Below are positions 18,477 through 26,927 of a stretch of DNA of 64,000 nt, one piece after another (position 1 is the first letter of the stretch; each line of letters starts with the position of its first letter). The DNA is taken from positions 310,001 to 374,000 of the forward strand of contig JAYPEI010000001.1 of the NCBI GenBank assembly GCA_038125665.1, written 5' to 3'. The notes under the pieces are model-generated. The model had not been told where the DNA came from and did not search any database. It was given only the letters and a program-made list of their open reading frames with translations. The translations under genes and the position numbers were made by a program. The DNA comes from CAILUG01 sp038125665. Its GTDB lineage: Bacteria > Pseudomonadota > Gammaproteobacteria > Pseudomonadales > Pseudohongiellaceae.

Positions 18477-19088
18477 TTACTCTGTAAGAAGAGCAGCAAC
18501 TATCGATAATGCTAACAAACAGCCCATACTACGGTTGAAATATGTCAATCTCTTGTCTTCTTGCAGCCATGCTCGAAGTTTCACACCAGCGTAAGTCCAT
18601 ATGAAACCGAAAGGAAAACCTACCAAAATATAAAAAAAAGACAGAAGTATACTTTGCATAATTGATGCCTCTGCTGGTACATAAGCACCATAATATCCCA
18701 GCACAGAAGCCCAGAGTTTAGGGTTTACCCATTGAAATAAAGCCGCCTGAAAAAAAGTGAATGGCTGTGACTGGTAAACAGTTTGTATACTGGTAGCCTC
18801 GGTACGATAGATACAATAAGCAAGATAGAGCATGTATGACGCGCCGGCCCACTTCAGCGTAAATTGGACCCAAAAAAACTTAAACAGCCATTGCTGTAGA
18901 CCCACCGCCGCAAGTAAAAAAATGAACAGACATCCAAGAAAAACCCCAAGAATATGAGGTAATGTGCGTTTGAAACCAAAATTTACTCCAGAACTGAGCA
19001 TCATTGCATTGTTAGGACCTGGAGTGGCACAAGTAGCTACTGCGAACATCGCGCAAGCAGATAAAAGTGTTAAGGAAAGACCAAACAT
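18477..19088 (-). CDS. LysE/RhtB-family amino acid exporter
   Basis: This is a membrane exporter of about six segments in the LysE superfamily; members expel lysine, homoserine, threonine or other amino acids. The hallmark N-terminal block CATPGPNNAMMLSSGVNFGFKRTLPHILG is present, and the length (about 204 aa) is typical. The start at the ATG at 19088 gives MFGLSLTLL; a TTG four codons upstream is less likely. The substrate cannot be read from sequence. The neighbour aroE, about 95 bases upstream, gives no clear link. Confidence 0.92.
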   Translation of the reverse strand: MFGLSLTLLSACAMFAVATCATPGPNNAMMLSSGVNFGFKRTLPHILGVFLGCLFIFLLAAVGLQQWLFKFFWVQFTLKWAGASYMLYLAYCIYRTEATSIQTVYQSQPFTFFQAALFQWVNPKLWASVLGYYGAYVPAEASIMQSILLSFFYILVGFPFGFIWTYAGVKLRAWLQEDKRLTYFNRSMGCLLALSIVAALLTE

Positions 19089-19183
19089 AGAGATAACCAA
19101 TCACAAGGGACACAGATCTCGACTAATTAAATTATCCTGACATGTGCAGAACTATGGAATATTATCTATGCATTTTTGGTAAC

Positions 19184-20041
19184 TCACAATGTAGTAGGTT
19201 GACGGACTATTTCCTGTGCTACGCGAATGATTTCAGGGGTGACTCCAAGTTCAACTCCAGTAAAGACAGCAAAGGCATCTACTCCTTGGTGTAGCCAAAG
19301 CATAAAGCCATTCATCACTGGCACTGAAGTATTTTCGCAAGCAATTGAGAATTCTGTTCGCATTGGGGTATAAACCGCATCGAATGCCCATTGTTGCTTT
19401 CCTATCACTCTTGCAGGGATAGCACTACCTGGATGACTATAGGAACCTAGCGGAGTACAGTTCAATATACCATCAGCTTTAGGTGCGGACTCTACCCAGC
19501 TATCCACTGACAAGTGAAAAGCTTTATAACCTTGCTTGTTGAGTGCAGAGACAAGCGAGGAAGCCTTAAGCGGGTCTAGGTCTGAAATGCATATCTCCAC
19601 AGCACCGAGATTAGCTAAGGCGAAACTTATCGCCCGCCCCACACCACCAGCGCCCATAACGAAAGTTCGTCCAGGGCTAGAATCAGGAAATACCATCCGA
19701 TAGGCCTGTATAAAACCAGTATAGTCAGTATTTGCACCTAATATAATATCATCTCCCAAAACTAAGGTGTTGTAAGAACCAAGGCATTGATACTGTTCCC
19801 TCAAAGGAGAAGATACTAGAGGAACAATTTCCTGCTTAAATGGATGGGTAATGTTGAGTCCAGTGAATCCGTGCATTCTTGCTGCTAGCACCCAAGCATG
19901 AAGATCAAAAGTATCAAGATGTGAACTATCCATTAACTCATAAGTGAGAGAACAACCAGTCATCAAAGCCAGATATCTTTGTAAAGCAGGCATTTTAGAG
20001 TGTTGTATGTTTGCACCAAGCAAAGCAAGTTGATGTCTCAT
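19184..20041 (-). CDS. aroE: Shikimate dehydrogenase
   Basis: AroE reduces 3-dehydroshikimate to shikimate with NADPH, in the chorismate pathway. The substrate-binding block NITHPFKQEIVPLV includes the catalytic lysine, and the partner aspartate lies in NTDYTGF. The dinucleotide-binding loop is GAGGVGRAISFALANLG; NCTPLGSYSHPGSAIP and FDAVYTPMRTEF follow. The length (285 aa) is normal. The ending FMLWLHQGVDAFAVFTG matches the family C-terminus. It lies about 60 bases after mobA on the same strand. Confidence 0.95.
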   Translation of the reverse strand: MRHQLALLGANIQHSKMPALQRYLALMTGCSLTYELMDSSHLDTFDLHAWVLAARMHGFTGLNITHPFKQEIVPLVSSPLREQYQCLGSYNTLVLGDDIILGANTDYTGFIQAYRMVFPDSSPGRTFVMGAGGVGRAISFALANLGAVEICISDLDPLKASSLVSALNKQGYKAFHLSVDSWVESAPKADGILNCTPLGSYSHPGSAIPARVIGKQQWAFDAVYTPMRTEFSIACENTSVPVMNGFMLWLHQGVDAFAVFTGVELGVTPEIIRVAQEIVRQPTTL

Positions 20042-20103
20042 TTTTATTCTCTAAAAAAATCATACTTTAAGTGACAAATAGTCTTCTACTCATAAAAAAA
20101 ATA

Positions 20104-20748
20104 CTAAGGTCTAGAGAATTCTATGCTAATCTTTTCAAAATCTTTTGGAGTATTACAGTTGAGACTCTCTTCATATGTTACTGACCATGAGAGCTCTTTA
20201 GAATTCACAAATTTGAACAGCGCTTTTAATGAATTTTTAGATCTTTTATCCTCGACCACTTTTGGTTTTGAGAACAAATCCTGTAAGTGATCGAGAATAG
20301 TCTCGCTACTAGGAAGCACACAAGGGAAAATAGCTTGATTAGGTCGACATGCTTGGTGATTCTTCGCTGCCTCCCTAAGCTTTAAAAGTGATGATAATTT
20401 GAGCAACGGCATATCCACTGGTATTAGCAATAATTGCTCTCCTAGACGGTCCTTATCATTCATCCATGTCAGAATACTTAAGACTGCAGCTGCTGGTCCT
20501 GCATACTGATGTATGTCAGGTATTACTTGATAATCAAAGATTAACCTACTTCTAGCTTGTATCTTCTCACTATGCCCCAAAAAAGTCTCATCACTTATTT
20601 CAACACCACTCACCATGACCTCTTGAAGACCAGCTTCTTGAAGTAAGCGAATTGCACGATCTAGCAAAGTCTCCCCGCCAAGGATAAGCTGAGATTTGTC
20701 CAGCCCCATCCGAGTTGAACGCCCCCCTGCCAATACGATACCTAACAT
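20104..20748 (-). CDS. mobA: Molybdenum cofactor guanylyltransferase
   Basis: MobA attaches GMP to molybdopterin to give the bis-MGD cofactor used by DMSO-reductase-family enzymes such as the formate dehydrogenase in this window. The N-terminal signature LAGGRSTRMGLDKSQL and the VDMPLL block, which carries a metal-binding aspartate, are clear. The length (214 aa) fits. Some CTP-using relatives (MocA) share the motif, but those differ in preferred context. The gene overlaps the pirin gene by 7 bases, so the two are coupled. Confidence 0.88.
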   Translation of the reverse strand: MLGIVLAGGRSTRMGLDKSQLILGGETLLDRAIRLLQEAGLQEVMVSGVEISDETFLGHSEKIQARSRLIFDYQVIPDIHQYAGPAAAVLSILTWMNDKDRLGEQLLLIPVDMPLLKLSSLLKLREAAKNHQACRPNQAIFPCVLPSSETILDHLQDLFSKPKVVEDKRSKNSLKALFKFVNSKELSWSVTYEESLNCNTPKDFEKISIEFSRP

Positions 20749-21740
20749 GAGATTGGTGCTAACTCTTCATGACCGTCTTTATGAATAGCAAATCGCCCAC
20801 GTTGTCCATGAACCTGGTCTCTCATGGACCAAGGCCAACCCCCAAACTGGTTAGTTTGATAATCCTGAAATGCTTTTACCAACTCGTCACGCGTATTCAT
20901 GACAAAAGGTCCTTGTTGAGCAATTGGCTCATTGATAGGCTTACCTTGAAGTATCAGTACTTTTCCAAGTGTTTTAGCAGGATTGTGTAGGAGGACAGGA
21001 GAGAAATCTAACTTACCACCGTTTTGCTTGCTCAAAAACTTATCACCCACCTGCAACTTTTCTCCCTCGTAAAAGTACAACATGCGATTGACCTCAGAAT
21101 TTGTTAGCTCAAGGTTAATACTGCTGCCTGGCGCTAATTCCAACAAAACAATTGAGACTTGATTATCTGGCTCTTTGGCCCACGATGCACTAGGTGCTGG
21201 CAAACCTTGAAGTCCAAAAAAGTTGCCTGTAATCAGTGTTATTTCCACTCCTTCGCTATTTTTTTTGGGAATAGCCTCTGCCCAAAACATAGTGAAGTCT
21301 GGTTCTACCAACTTATTATATGAAGGCAAATTTAACCATAGTTGGAACAGCTTGACGGGGTTGTCTGCATCAGTATTTAGTAGGGGGAACATTTCGCTGT
21401 GCTGAACTCCTTTACCTGCTGTCATCCACTGTACATCACCTTGGCCGTAACGCCCTGCAGCACCCATTGAATCTGCATGATCTATATAGCCCTCTCTAAC
21501 TAAAGTGATAGTCTCAAAACCACGATGTGGATGCACCGGAAAACCAGGGATCCTGTCGCCGTGATACATGCGAAAGCCGTCCTTAGTCATGAAGTCATTG
21601 CCAATTTGACGGCCTTCTAATGATCCCACCGGCCCAAATTCACCATTCCCCCTGGGAAAGCGATCGTCATGACAAGCACAAAAAAGAAAAGGGTCCAATG
21701 TGGGCCAATGCAATCCTAATTCGAATGTAGATATTAGCAT
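20742..21740 (-). CDS. Pirin-family cupin protein
   Basis: Pirins are double-cupin proteins; bacterial members act as quercetinases or as regulators of redox enzymes. The N-terminal cupin carries the metal-binding pattern HPHRGFETIT, followed by TAGKGVQHSEMFP, with His and Glu ligands. A C-terminal cupin follows around residues 190-290. The 332-residue length is slightly above the usual 230-300, mainly from an N-terminal region with CACHDDRFPRGNG and a C-terminal tail. It is translationally coupled to mobA; whether this has a functional basis is unknown. Confidence 0.9.
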   Translation of the reverse strand: MLISTFELGLHWPTLDPFLFCACHDDRFPRGNGEFGPVGSLEGRQIGNDFMTKDGFRMYHGDRIPGFPVHPHRGFETITLVREGYIDHADSMGAAGRYGQGDVQWMTAGKGVQHSEMFPLLNTDADNPVKLFQLWLNLPSYNKLVEPDFTMFWAEAIPKKNSEGVEITLITGNFFGLQGLPAPSASWAKEPDNQVSIVLLELAPGSSINLELTNSEVNRMLYFYEGEKLQVGDKFLSKQNGGKLDFSPVLLHNPAKTLGKVLILQGKPINEPIAQQGPFVMNTRDELVKAFQDYQTNQFGGWPWSMRDQVHGQRGRFAIHKDGHEELAPISC

Positions 21741-21862
21741 CCAGCGTCTCCCTATTGATTATCTATTTCGTTTTCAACTATTTTCTTTTTAAGAATATTT
21801 TGAGTTTTTTGCTCAGCAATATTCCATTTTATTGCTAAAAAATTTCAAGGTGTAAGAATAAA

Positions 21863-22195
21863 TTAAGCAAAAAATGGAACTATAGAGACAAGCAACACTA
21901 ACACTACTGCTAATATATAGAACAGTGTTCTCCATGGATGCTCAGCGAAGAATTCACCAAATGAACGAACAGGCTCCCTATTTACTCTGAGTTGACGCTG
22001 GGTATCGTATTGAAGAAACAACTCTCTCACTTCTTGAGTTCTAGCGTCGTCAACTATCCAAAGTGCTGGTAATGACATCCCTAATAAGCCTGAACCAGTC
22101 AGGTGATATTCAATATCATTTTCCTGGAGTAAAGCACAAATCTCATCTAACTCTTCATGAGTGATATAACGCAGTTTTCTTACTAATACTGCCAT
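21863..22195 (-). CDS. Small membrane-anchored protein, DUF6164-like
   Basis: This 110-residue protein starts at the ATG at 22195 (MAVLVRKLRYITHEELDEI). Residues 1-75 form a soluble domain with the pattern LLQENDIEYHLTGSGLLGMSLPALWIVDD, which resembles small DUF2007/DUF6164-type domains that bind other proteins or ions. It ends with one transmembrane helix (about 88-107). The function is unknown. It lies 17 bases after the four-helix membrane protein gene on the same strand and is likely co-transcribed. Confidence 0.65.
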   Translation of the reverse strand: MAVLVRKLRYITHEELDEICALLQENDIEYHLTGSGLLGMSLPALWIVDDARTQEVRELFLQYDTQRQLRVNREPVRSFGEFFAEHPWRTLFYILAVVLVLLVSIVPFFA

Positions 22196-22212
22196 AACTA
22201 GCTTCCCTAAGG

Positions 22213-22677
22213 TTAATCCCAATAGTTATAACCATAGTAGTAAGCAATTAACCTGCCACAGGCCAGGGTGCTTGCCCAGATAATAAGCGAGAGAGATGCT
22301 GAAATTTTCATTAAAGTAGGCCGCCGGCCCAAGAGAAAAAAGTGCATGCTAAAAGCATTTAACCCACCAACCAAAATAAATAACAATTTCAGCAAAAAGG
22401 AGGGGTTACTGGCATATTCCGAGGGCATAAACATGAAAAGTACAGCCCCACTAATTAGAACCCCTCCGAATAGCCACCATATGACAGGTAGGGCATACCC
22501 CTGTATCAAAACCGATGAGTACTTACCCCCTAGCCCGAGAATACGCAAATCAACTAAGAGCAGTCCACCAAAGAATCCCCCCGTCATCAAAATATGAAGA
22601 ATTTCTGCTATGGGAAAACCCCACAAAAAATCGTTAAGCCACTGATGTAATGAGCTGTCTTGCAATGATTCAATCAT
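22213..22677 (-). CDS. Four-helix membrane protein, DUF6644-like
   Basis: This 154-residue protein has about four hydrophobic segments. It begins with a short amphipathic region (LHQWLNDFLWGFPIAEILHILMTGGFFGGLLLVDLRILGL), a pattern I associate with DUF6644 membrane proteins. A histidine in the first segment (EILHIL) and another in MHFFLLG could bind haem, as in cytochrome b-like helices, but that is inference. It is the first gene of a two-gene unit with the DUF6164-like protein, and it is divergent from the M16 protease gene. Confidence 0.6.
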   Translation of the reverse strand: MIESLQDSSLHQWLNDFLWGFPIAEILHILMTGGFFGGLLLVDLRILGLGGKYSSVLIQGYALPVIWWLFGGVLISGAVLFMFMPSEYASNPSFLLKLLFILVGGLNAFSMHFFLLGRRPTLMKISASLSLIIWASTLACGRLIAYYYGYNYWD

Positions 22678-22813
22678 AAATTCGCTCCTCTAAATAGTTT
22701 ACCTAAGACCTCAGTATTCTGCGAATAGAACAGTGTTTGAAGTTACATTCTTACCACTACACAGCGACTTGGGCATATGGTTAAATTAATAGATATCTGT
22801 ACTCCGGAGAAAA

Positions 22814-25696
22814 ATGATGTCACTGACTGTCTTGAAGCGTCTATACAGCCTGTTGAGCCCCACCCTGTTAACCGTATGCTTAACTCTGGTAGCTTCCTGT
22901 TCACCCCAAGATGCTCAGCGATCAACTTTACCGATAGAGGGTTATAGTTTAGTAGAGAATTACCAACCAGCTCCCAATGGAACTGGCATCGCCTATGAAA
23001 AATATGTGCTAGATAATGGTCTAACTGTCTTAATCCATGAGGACAATAGCGACCCACTTATTCATGTTGATGTCACTTACCACGTAGGTTCAGCCCGAGA
23101 AGAGCCTCAACGTTCAGGTTTTGCTCATTTCTTTGAACATATGATGTTTCAAGGCTCAGAGCATGTTGGTGATGACCAACACTTCAAGATCGTCTCCGAA
23201 GCAGGGGGCACTATGAATGGATCTACCAATAACGATCGTACCAATTACTTTGAAACTGTACCAAGCAATCAGTTGGAAACTATGCTATGGCTGGAAAGTG
23301 ATAGGATGGGTTTCCTATTAAACTCCGTCACTCAAGAAAAATTTGAAGTTCAACGTGGCACAGTCAAAAATGAACGCGGACAAAATGTTGAAAATCAACC
23401 TTATGGTAAATTCAATGAAGTCATGCATGCCGCATTATATCCACCTGAACATCCCTATTCCTGGCCGGTTATCGGTTATCCTGAAGATCTAGATGCCGCT
23501 ACTCTTGAAGATTTAAAAGCTTTCTTTCTTCGCTGGTATGGTCCTAATAACGCTACTTTAAGCATTGGAGGAAATGTCAAATCAGAAGAAGCAATACAAT
23601 TAGCCTTGAAGTACTTTGGAGATATTCCTAAGGGCCCTGAGGTTGAACCGGCCACTTACTCCAGCCCAGTCATGGAGGCAGACCGGTATGTGTCCTATGA
23701 AGATGGGAACATCCGCTTTCCTGCCCTTATCATGACATGGCCAACTGTACCCTTGAGCCATCCCGATCAAACTGCCCTTGATGCTTTAGTTAGTATTCTT
23801 GGTGAAGGACGAAAATCAACTCTCTATAAAAATTTCGTTTTAACCCAACGCGCTATTCAGTCCTCAGGTTTCAATAATGCGATGGAACTTGGTGGGACTT
23901 TCTCATTATTTGTCCTGCCATTCCCTGGTGTTTCATTGACTGAATTTGAGAAAGATATGCGCCAACTATTAGACAATTTTTCACTAGAGGACATTAGTGA
24001 AGAGGATTTACAAATCTTCAAGGCAACTAGTGAAGCAGGCTTACTTAATTCCTTAGCATCAGTTCGTGGAAAAGTAAGCCGTTTGGCATTTTATGAGACA
24101 TTCCTCGACGATCCTGCCCACCTGGATGAAGAACTAAATGCTCTTCAGAGTTTGTCCAGAGAGGACATTCTTCGTGTATTCCAGACATACATTAAAGGCA
24201 AACCTGCAGTTATTCAAAGTGTTGTCTCTCCTGCTAATCCTGAAGCAAGAACTCAACCTGATAACTTTACTATTCCCACACGCCTTTCGCGCAATACCTC
24301 ACTTGACGAGGGTCTTGAACTAAGGGAAACCGTTTCATCATTCAACCGATCAGAAAAACCAATCGCCGGCCCGTCAGCACTAGTAATTATGCCAAGCTAC
24401 AAAGAGCAAGATCTTCCGGGCAACATTCGTATGATTAGCACCAGCGACTCAGAAGTTCCTCTAATTAATTTACAATTAGTATTTCAAGGTGGGCGCCTAG
24501 GGCAAAGCCCGGAACAATACGGACTAGCTGCCCTCGCGGGTGCGATGATGAATGAAGGAACAACAAACTACAGTGCTGAAGAGTTCGAGAAGGAGCTTGA
24601 TAAACTGGGTTCTTCTGTAAGTGTTACTGCTGGTGGCGAAACCTTTGTAGTAAGCATGCAAACTCTAGAACGTAATTTAGAAGCAACAATGGCACTTCTT
24701 GAGGAACGTTTGCTGCGAACCACCTTTGAAGAGCCCGACCTAGAACGTCTGCGCCAACAACAAATTGAAAGTTTACAGGCGGATATGCAACAACCCAACG
24801 CGATAGCCAGCACTACTTGGCAAAAAATTCTCTATGGACAAAATCATGTATTGGCCACCCCTTTTGCAGGTACCGTTGAACTTGTAGAGGGGTATGAACT
24901 AGATGAAGTTAAATCCTTTGCTAGAGCAAGTTTACACCGAGAAAACTTGCGTGTTGTATTAGTCGGCGCTATCGAACCAGATATCATCGCAAAGAAATTA
25001 GAGTTTTTACAGCAACTCCCTGAGACTGGAACTCAGTGGCAATCACAACCTGCTCCCCCGCAAGTCCCCGGTGGCAATCTATATTTCGTCAATAAGTCTG
25101 GAGCAGCTCAGTCAGAAATTCGTATTGGCTATCTAACTAATTTGACTTACGACCCACTCGGCGAATATTTCGAACGCTCGTTAATGAACTATGTACTGGG
25201 CGGCGCCTTCAATAGCAGAATCAATATGAATCTGCGAGAAGATAAAGCCTATACATATGGAGCACGATCTGGTTTCTCAGGTTCTGAACTTACAGGACCA
25301 TTCACAGCCTCTGCTTCGGTTTTGAGAGAAGCAACAGCAGATTCTATCCAACAGTTCGTAAATGAGATCCAATCCTACCGTGATAATGGTATTACTGATG
25401 AAGAACTTCAATTTACAAAGAATGCTATTGGACAAAGTGAAGCACTAGACTACGAAACGCCTGGACAGAAAGCAGGTCTACTGAGTCAAATAATTACTTA
25501 CGGTCTACCTCGAAATTTTGTAGAACAACAACAAACTTTAATAAATGGGCTTACTAAAGAAAGGGTTGATACATTAGCTAAACAACACCTACCTTTGGAA
25601 GATATGATTATTCTTGTGGTTGGTGACAAAGAGAGCGTGTATGCTAGCCTTGAACCCCTTGGTTATCCAATCGAAGAGTTGAGCAACCAACAATAA
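22814..25696 (+). CDS. M16-family zinc metalloprotease lipoprotein
   Basis: This is a peptidase of the insulinase/pitrilysin family with two tandem M16 halves. The first half carries the inverted zinc motif H105-F-F-E108-H109, with a further glutamate downstream. The second half (from about residue 510) lacks the motif, as usual. A signal peptide ends in the lipobox VAS-C29, so the mature protein is a lipoprotein of the periplasm or outer membrane. The length of 960 aa is typical of exported pairs. The start has GGAG eight bases upstream. The next gene begins 69 bases later on the same strand. Confidence 0.93.
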   Translation: MMSLTVLKRLYSLLSPTLLTVCLTLVASCSPQDAQRSTLPIEGYSLVENYQPAPNGTGIAYEKYVLDNGLTVLIHEDNSDPLIHVDVTYHVGSAREEPQRSGFAHFFEHMMFQGSEHVGDDQHFKIVSEAGGTMNGSTNNDRTNYFETVPSNQLETMLWLESDRMGFLLNSVTQEKFEVQRGTVKNERGQNVENQPYGKFNEVMHAALYPPEHPYSWPVIGYPEDLDAATLEDLKAFFLRWYGPNNATLSIGGNVKSEEAIQLALKYFGDIPKGPEVEPATYSSPVMEADRYVSYEDGNIRFPALIMTWPTVPLSHPDQTALDALVSILGEGRKSTLYKNFVLTQRAIQSSGFNNAMELGGTFSLFVLPFPGVSLTEFEKDMRQLLDNFSLEDISEEDLQIFKATSEAGLLNSLASVRGKVSRLAFYETFLDDPAHLDEELNALQSLSREDILRVFQTYIKGKPAVIQSVVSPANPEARTQPDNFTIPTRLSRNTSLDEGLELRETVSSFNRSEKPIAGPSALVIMPSYKEQDLPGNIRMISTSDSEVPLINLQLVFQGGRLGQSPEQYGLAALAGAMMNEGTTNYSAEEFEKELDKLGSSVSVTAGGETFVVSMQTLERNLEATMALLEERLLRTTFEEPDLERLRQQQIESLQADMQQPNAIASTTWQKILYGQNHVLATPFAGTVELVEGYELDEVKSFARASLHRENLRVVLVGAIEPDIIAKKLEFLQQLPETGTQWQSQPAPPQVPGGNLYFVNKSGAAQSEIRIGYLTNLTYDPLGEYFERSLMNYVLGGAFNSRINMNLREDKAYTYGARSGFSGSELTGPFTASASVLREATADSIQQFVNEIQSYRDNGITDEELQFTKNAIGQSEALDYETPGQKAGLLSQIITYGLPRNFVEQQQTLINGLTKERVDTLAKQHLPLEDMIILVVGDKESVYASLEPLGYPIEELSNQQ

Positions 25697-25765
25697 AAAA
25701 ACTCCCCAAGCCTTAAAAATAATATCAGCAAACACTTAGTCAATTTATCTAAGAGAGGAATAATC

Positions 25766-26917
25766 ATGGCATCACCAAGAAGTACCGACCACTTTCTGAC
25801 TAGCCATGTCGGCTCATTGCCAAGAGAGAAAGATCTCATGCAAATGATGTGGGCGAAAGAAGATGGAGTGCCCGTAGATGAAGATAAATTGGCATCAAGA
25901 GTAGCAAAGGCTGTCGAAGAGATAGTAAAGAAACAAAACGAGGCTGGCATATCCATTGTTAATGATGGTGAAATGTCAAAACCCTCTTATGCCACTTACA
26001 TTAAGGATCGTCTAAATGGTTTTGGCGGCACTGAAATGCGTTATGTTTTCGATGATTTGGTAGATTTTCCAATGCTAGCTCAACGTATCGGAGAAGATCC
26101 ATCTCGTGTGCACCGACATGCACCAGGATGCCAGGCACCGATCACTATTAAACAAACAGATGACGTCTATACCGATATAAAAAATATGCAAGCGGCTACT
26201 GGAGGAGATATGTCACATGTCTTTTTTAGTTCCGCTTCGCCTGGTGTAAGCTCTGTTTTTTTCAAAAATGAGTATTATCCAACACATGAAGAATATGTAT
26301 TTGCCATAGCTGATGCCATGCGAGTGGAATACGAGGCAATCGCTGCAAGTGGTGCCACACTACAAATAGACTGTCCAGACCTTGCTATGGGGAGACACTT
26401 GAATTCTGAAGGGGTTTCATTGGCAGATTTTAGGCGTCAAGCTGAGATCCATATCGAGGCACTTAATCATGCTGTAGCTAACATTCCAGCAGATCAACTA
26501 AGAATGCACTTGTGTTGGGGAAATTATGGTGGACCTCACCACTGTGATGTCCCATTGGCTGATATCATTGACCTGGTAATGAAAGCCCGGCCAAATACTA
26601 TTTTATTTGAGGGGGCAAACCCACGTCATGCTCACGAATATCAATTGTTTGAAACTTTCCAATTACCCCAAGATAAAGTCCTGTGCCCGGGAGTTATCGA
26701 GGTCCAAAGCAACTATGTCGAACACCCAATGCTAATTGCGCAACGTATTAAGCGTTATGCTGACCTAGTCGGTCCAGAGCGTGTGATGGCCGCCACTGAC
26801 TGTGGTTTTTCTATTCATGTAGGTCAGGCATCAATTGATCCAAAAGTTGCTTGGATGAAACTCAAAGCCCTGGCAGATGGTGCTGCTATCGCCTCAAAAT
26901 GGTTTTTTGGTAGGTGA
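25766..26917 (+). CDS. MetE C-terminal-like zinc methyltransferase (cobalamin-independent methionine synthase II family)
   Basis: This is a 383-residue TIM-barrel protein related to the catalytic half of MetE and to coenzyme M transferases. Likely zinc ligands are His and Cys in RMHLCWGNYGG, a Glu nearby (EGANPRH) and Cys in TDCGFS. The start TSHVGSLPR and INDGE-type block (VNDGEMSKPSY) are family hallmarks. It lacks the N-terminal half of true MetE, so its substrate may not be homocysteine; it may transfer or cleave another thiol or methyl compound. It lies 10 bases before the PQQ dehydrogenase gene and is probably in one transcript with it. Confidence 0.82.
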   Translation: MASPRSTDHFLTSHVGSLPREKDLMQMMWAKEDGVPVDEDKLASRVAKAVEEIVKKQNEAGISIVNDGEMSKPSYATYIKDRLNGFGGTEMRYVFDDLVDFPMLAQRIGEDPSRVHRHAPGCQAPITIKQTDDVYTDIKNMQAATGGDMSHVFFSSASPGVSSVFFKNEYYPTHEEYVFAIADAMRVEYEAIAASGATLQIDCPDLAMGRHLNSEGVSLADFRRQAEIHIEALNHAVANIPADQLRMHLCWGNYGGPHHCDVPLADIIDLVMKARPNTILFEGANPRHAHEYQLFETFQLPQDKVLCPGVIEVQSNYVEHPMLIAQRIKRYADLVGPERVMAATDCGFSIHVGQASIDPKVAWMKLKALADGAAIASKWFFGR

Positions 26918-26927
26918 AAAAAATAAG

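Noticed and set aside
18394..18594. A 66-codon plus-strand frame after the fds terminator
   Set aside because: Half of it is antisense to the LysE-type gene, there is no good ribosome binding site, and the peptide looks random.
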